From an uncultured Eubacteriales bacterium (GTDB lineage Bacteria; Bacillota; Clostridia; Oscillospirales; Oscillospiraceae), in assembly GCA_900317855.1 (NCBI GenBank), contig ONIG01000030.1, positions 1-32,091 of the forward strand: 32,091 nt of DNA, given 5' to 3'. Position numbers and translations under genes: made by a program. Of this stretch, positions 31,109 to 32,091 are shown piece after piece. Within the stretch, counting starts at the first letter, position 1. Every line of letters begins with the position of its first letter. Under the pieces are notes generated by a model, which was given only the letters and a program-made list of their open reading frames with translations, was not told the origin of the DNA and searched no databases.

Positions 31109-31960
31109 ATGAGTGACAATCACACCCACACGGAAACACCCGAAAACTGCACGCACGACTGTTCGACCTGCGGCGAGGCCTGTGCCCAGCACGAGCCGGA
31201 ATCCCTGCAGCAGCCGCTGCGCCCCGGTTCCCGCGTTGACAAGGTCATCGCGGTCGTGTCCGGCAAGGGCGGCGTCGGCAAGAGCCTCGTGACGAGCCTG
31301 CTCGCCTGCGAGATGCAGCGCCGCGGCCATCAGGCGGCCGTGCTCGATGCCGACATCACCGGCCCGTCCATCCCGCAGGCCTTCGGCGTCCACGGCGGCG
31401 CCATGGGCGGCGAGGACTTCCTGTATGCCAACCGCACCCGCACCGGCATCGAGATCATGTCCATCAACCTCCTGCTCCCGAACGAGACCGACCCCGTCGT
31501 CTGGCGCGGCCCGGTCATCGCCGGCGCCGTGACCCAGTTCTGGACCGACGTGCAGTGGGACAACGTGAACTATATGTTCGTCGACATGCCTCCCGGAACG
31601 GGCGACGTGCCGCTGACGGTGTTCCAGTCCCTGCCTGTGGCGGGCGTGGTCGTCGTCACGTCCCCGCAGGAGCTCGTCGGCATGATCGTCGATAAGGCCG
31701 TCAACATGGCCGACATGATGCACGTGCCCGTGCTCGGCATCGTCGAGAACATGGCCTACTACACCTGCCCGGACTGCGGCAAGCAGCACGCCATCTTCGG
31801 CGAGAGCCACATTGAGGCCATTGCTGCCAAGCACGGCATCCCCAACACGGCCAAGCTGCCCATCGACCCCGCCATCGCGGCGGCGTGCGACGCAGGCCGG
31901 ATCGAGGACGTGCAGGGCGACTGGCTCAGCAGCCTCGCCGACGCCATTGAGGGCAAGTAA
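31109..31960 (+). CDS. mrp: Mrp/ApbC/NBP35-family iron-sulfur cluster carrier ATPase
   Basis: A 283-residue P-loop ATPase that binds and hands on Fe-S clusters. The start is ATG 31109. GGAGG at 31093-31097 lies 11 bases upstream and inside the alternative frame from ATG 31091, which therefore is not the start. An N-terminal Cys cluster (C14, C18, C21, C25) is NBP35-like. The deviant Walker A is SGKGGVGKS (about 52-59), then LDADITGPSIP, VDMPPGTGDVPLT, TSPQELVGMIVDKA, and the CPDC pair (C220, C223) that bridges the cluster in the dimer. His residues in the N-terminus (HTHTE) may bind metal. No suf or isc genes are nearby. Confidence 0.93.
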   Translation: MSDNHTHTETPENCTHDCSTCGEACAQHEPESLQQPLRPGSRVDKVIAVVSGKGGVGKSLVTSLLACEMQRRGHQAAVLDADITGPSIPQAFGVHGGAMGGEDFLYANRTRTGIEIMSINLLLPNETDPVVWRGPVIAGAVTQFWTDVQWDNVNYMFVDMPPGTGDVPLTVFQSLPVAGVVVVTSPQELVGMIVDKAVNMADMMHVPVLGIVENMAYYTCPDCGKQHAIFGESHIEAIAAKHGIPNTAKLPIDPAIAAACDAGRIEDVQGDWLSSLADAIEGK

Positions 31961-32030
31961 GTTTCACATGGAATCGCAAAAACCCGCTCTGCTTTGAACC
32001 GAACCAGTAAAAACGGACAATAGACAAAAC

Positions 32031-32069
32031 ACCCCCTATGTAGGAAAATAAAAGAACTACATAGGGGGT
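32031..32069. repeat. 13-bp perfect hairpin in the right end element
   Basis: Arms 32031-32043 and 32057-32069, 13-nt AT-rich loop. The 3' arm contains the G-run that would serve as ribosome binding site for the ATG at 32076. Confidence 0.7.
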
Positions 32070-32075
32070 ATTGCT

Positions 32076-32091
32076 ATGCCAAGAAAATATG
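32076..32091 (+). CDS. Start of an ORF in the right end element (partial, transposase suspected)
   Basis: ATG at 32076 opens M-P-R-K-Y and runs off the window. Identical to the frame at 16-1 on the minus strand. Too short to identify. Confidence 0.35.

Larger units (their letters stand above)
31994..32091 (+). mobile_element. Right copy of the terminal inverted repeat: end of a putative IS200/IS605-like element
   Basis: Exact reverse complement of 1-98. It opens with TTGAACCGAACC at 31994, where the flank changes abruptly, and includes the hairpin and the start of the MPRKY frame. The pentanucleotide TTGAA at the junction resembles the TTGAT/TTGAC-type targets of IS605-family elements, which insert just 3' of such a site. 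The element is truncated by the end of the window. Confidence 0.6.

Overview
The window is a GC-rich, gene-dense chromosomal segment, most likely from an anaerobic gut Clostridia (Oscillospiraceae-like Bacillota). That placement is inferred from strong GGAGG ribosome binding sites, sigma-A promoters of the TTGACA/TATAAT type, the GlgC/GlgD pair, QueH and QueT, an SLH-domain amidase and a 470-residue pyruvate kinase. About 26 protein genes are visible. I found no tRNA, rRNA or CRISPR array. The two ends are an exact inverted copy of each other over 98 bases (1-98 and 31994-32091). The window is therefore bounded by two outward-facing copies of the same mobile element, each cut off just after the start of an ORF beginning MPRKY.

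Layout. (1) 127-2441, minus strand: a LysR regulator, a small MmcQ/YjbR protein and an AraC regulator in one run. (2) 2675-4162, plus: PutP-like Na+/proline symporter. (3) 4350-8736, plus: a MarR regulator followed by two half-transporter genes that form a heterodimeric ABC exporter with one degenerate ATP site. (4) 8737-9216: an AT-rich non-coding island with ten copies of TTATGnnAAC, eight of them in pairs exactly 14 bases apart. (5) 9217-11719, minus: an SseB-like gene and pyruvate kinase. (6) 11982-19301, plus: prs, pth, glgC, glgD, glgP and a PfkB-family kinase, mostly with 1- to 4-base overlaps; this is a PRPP and glycogen-turnover cluster. (7) 19359-21930, minus: feoB and a 104-residue unknown gene, separated by a hairpin-rich stretch. 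(8) 22060-23244, plus: a membrane-anchored transglutaminase-like protein. (9) 23298-24864, minus: a dCMP deaminase and prfB (release factor 2); prfB appears broken by an internal out-of-frame deletion. (10) 24987-27720, plus: queH, a leader with a possible preQ1-type pseudoknot, queT and malQ. (11) 27772-29490, minus: an SGNH hydrolase and a sugar-phosphate nucleotidyltransferase. (12) 29700-31960, plus: an SLH-domain N-acetylmuramoyl-L-alanine amidase and an Mrp/ApbC iron-sulfur carrier.

The genes are mostly housekeeping: glycogen synthesis and breakdown (glgC, glgD, glgP, with malQ elsewhere), glycolysis (pyk), nucleotide supply (prs, dCMP deaminase), translation (pth, prfB), queuosine salvage (queH, queT), Fe(II) uptake and Fe-S assembly (feoB, mrp). 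The unusual material is the repeat island at 8750-9080, the disrupted prfB, the end elements that seem to sit inside split transcription terminators, and several structured leaders or operators.
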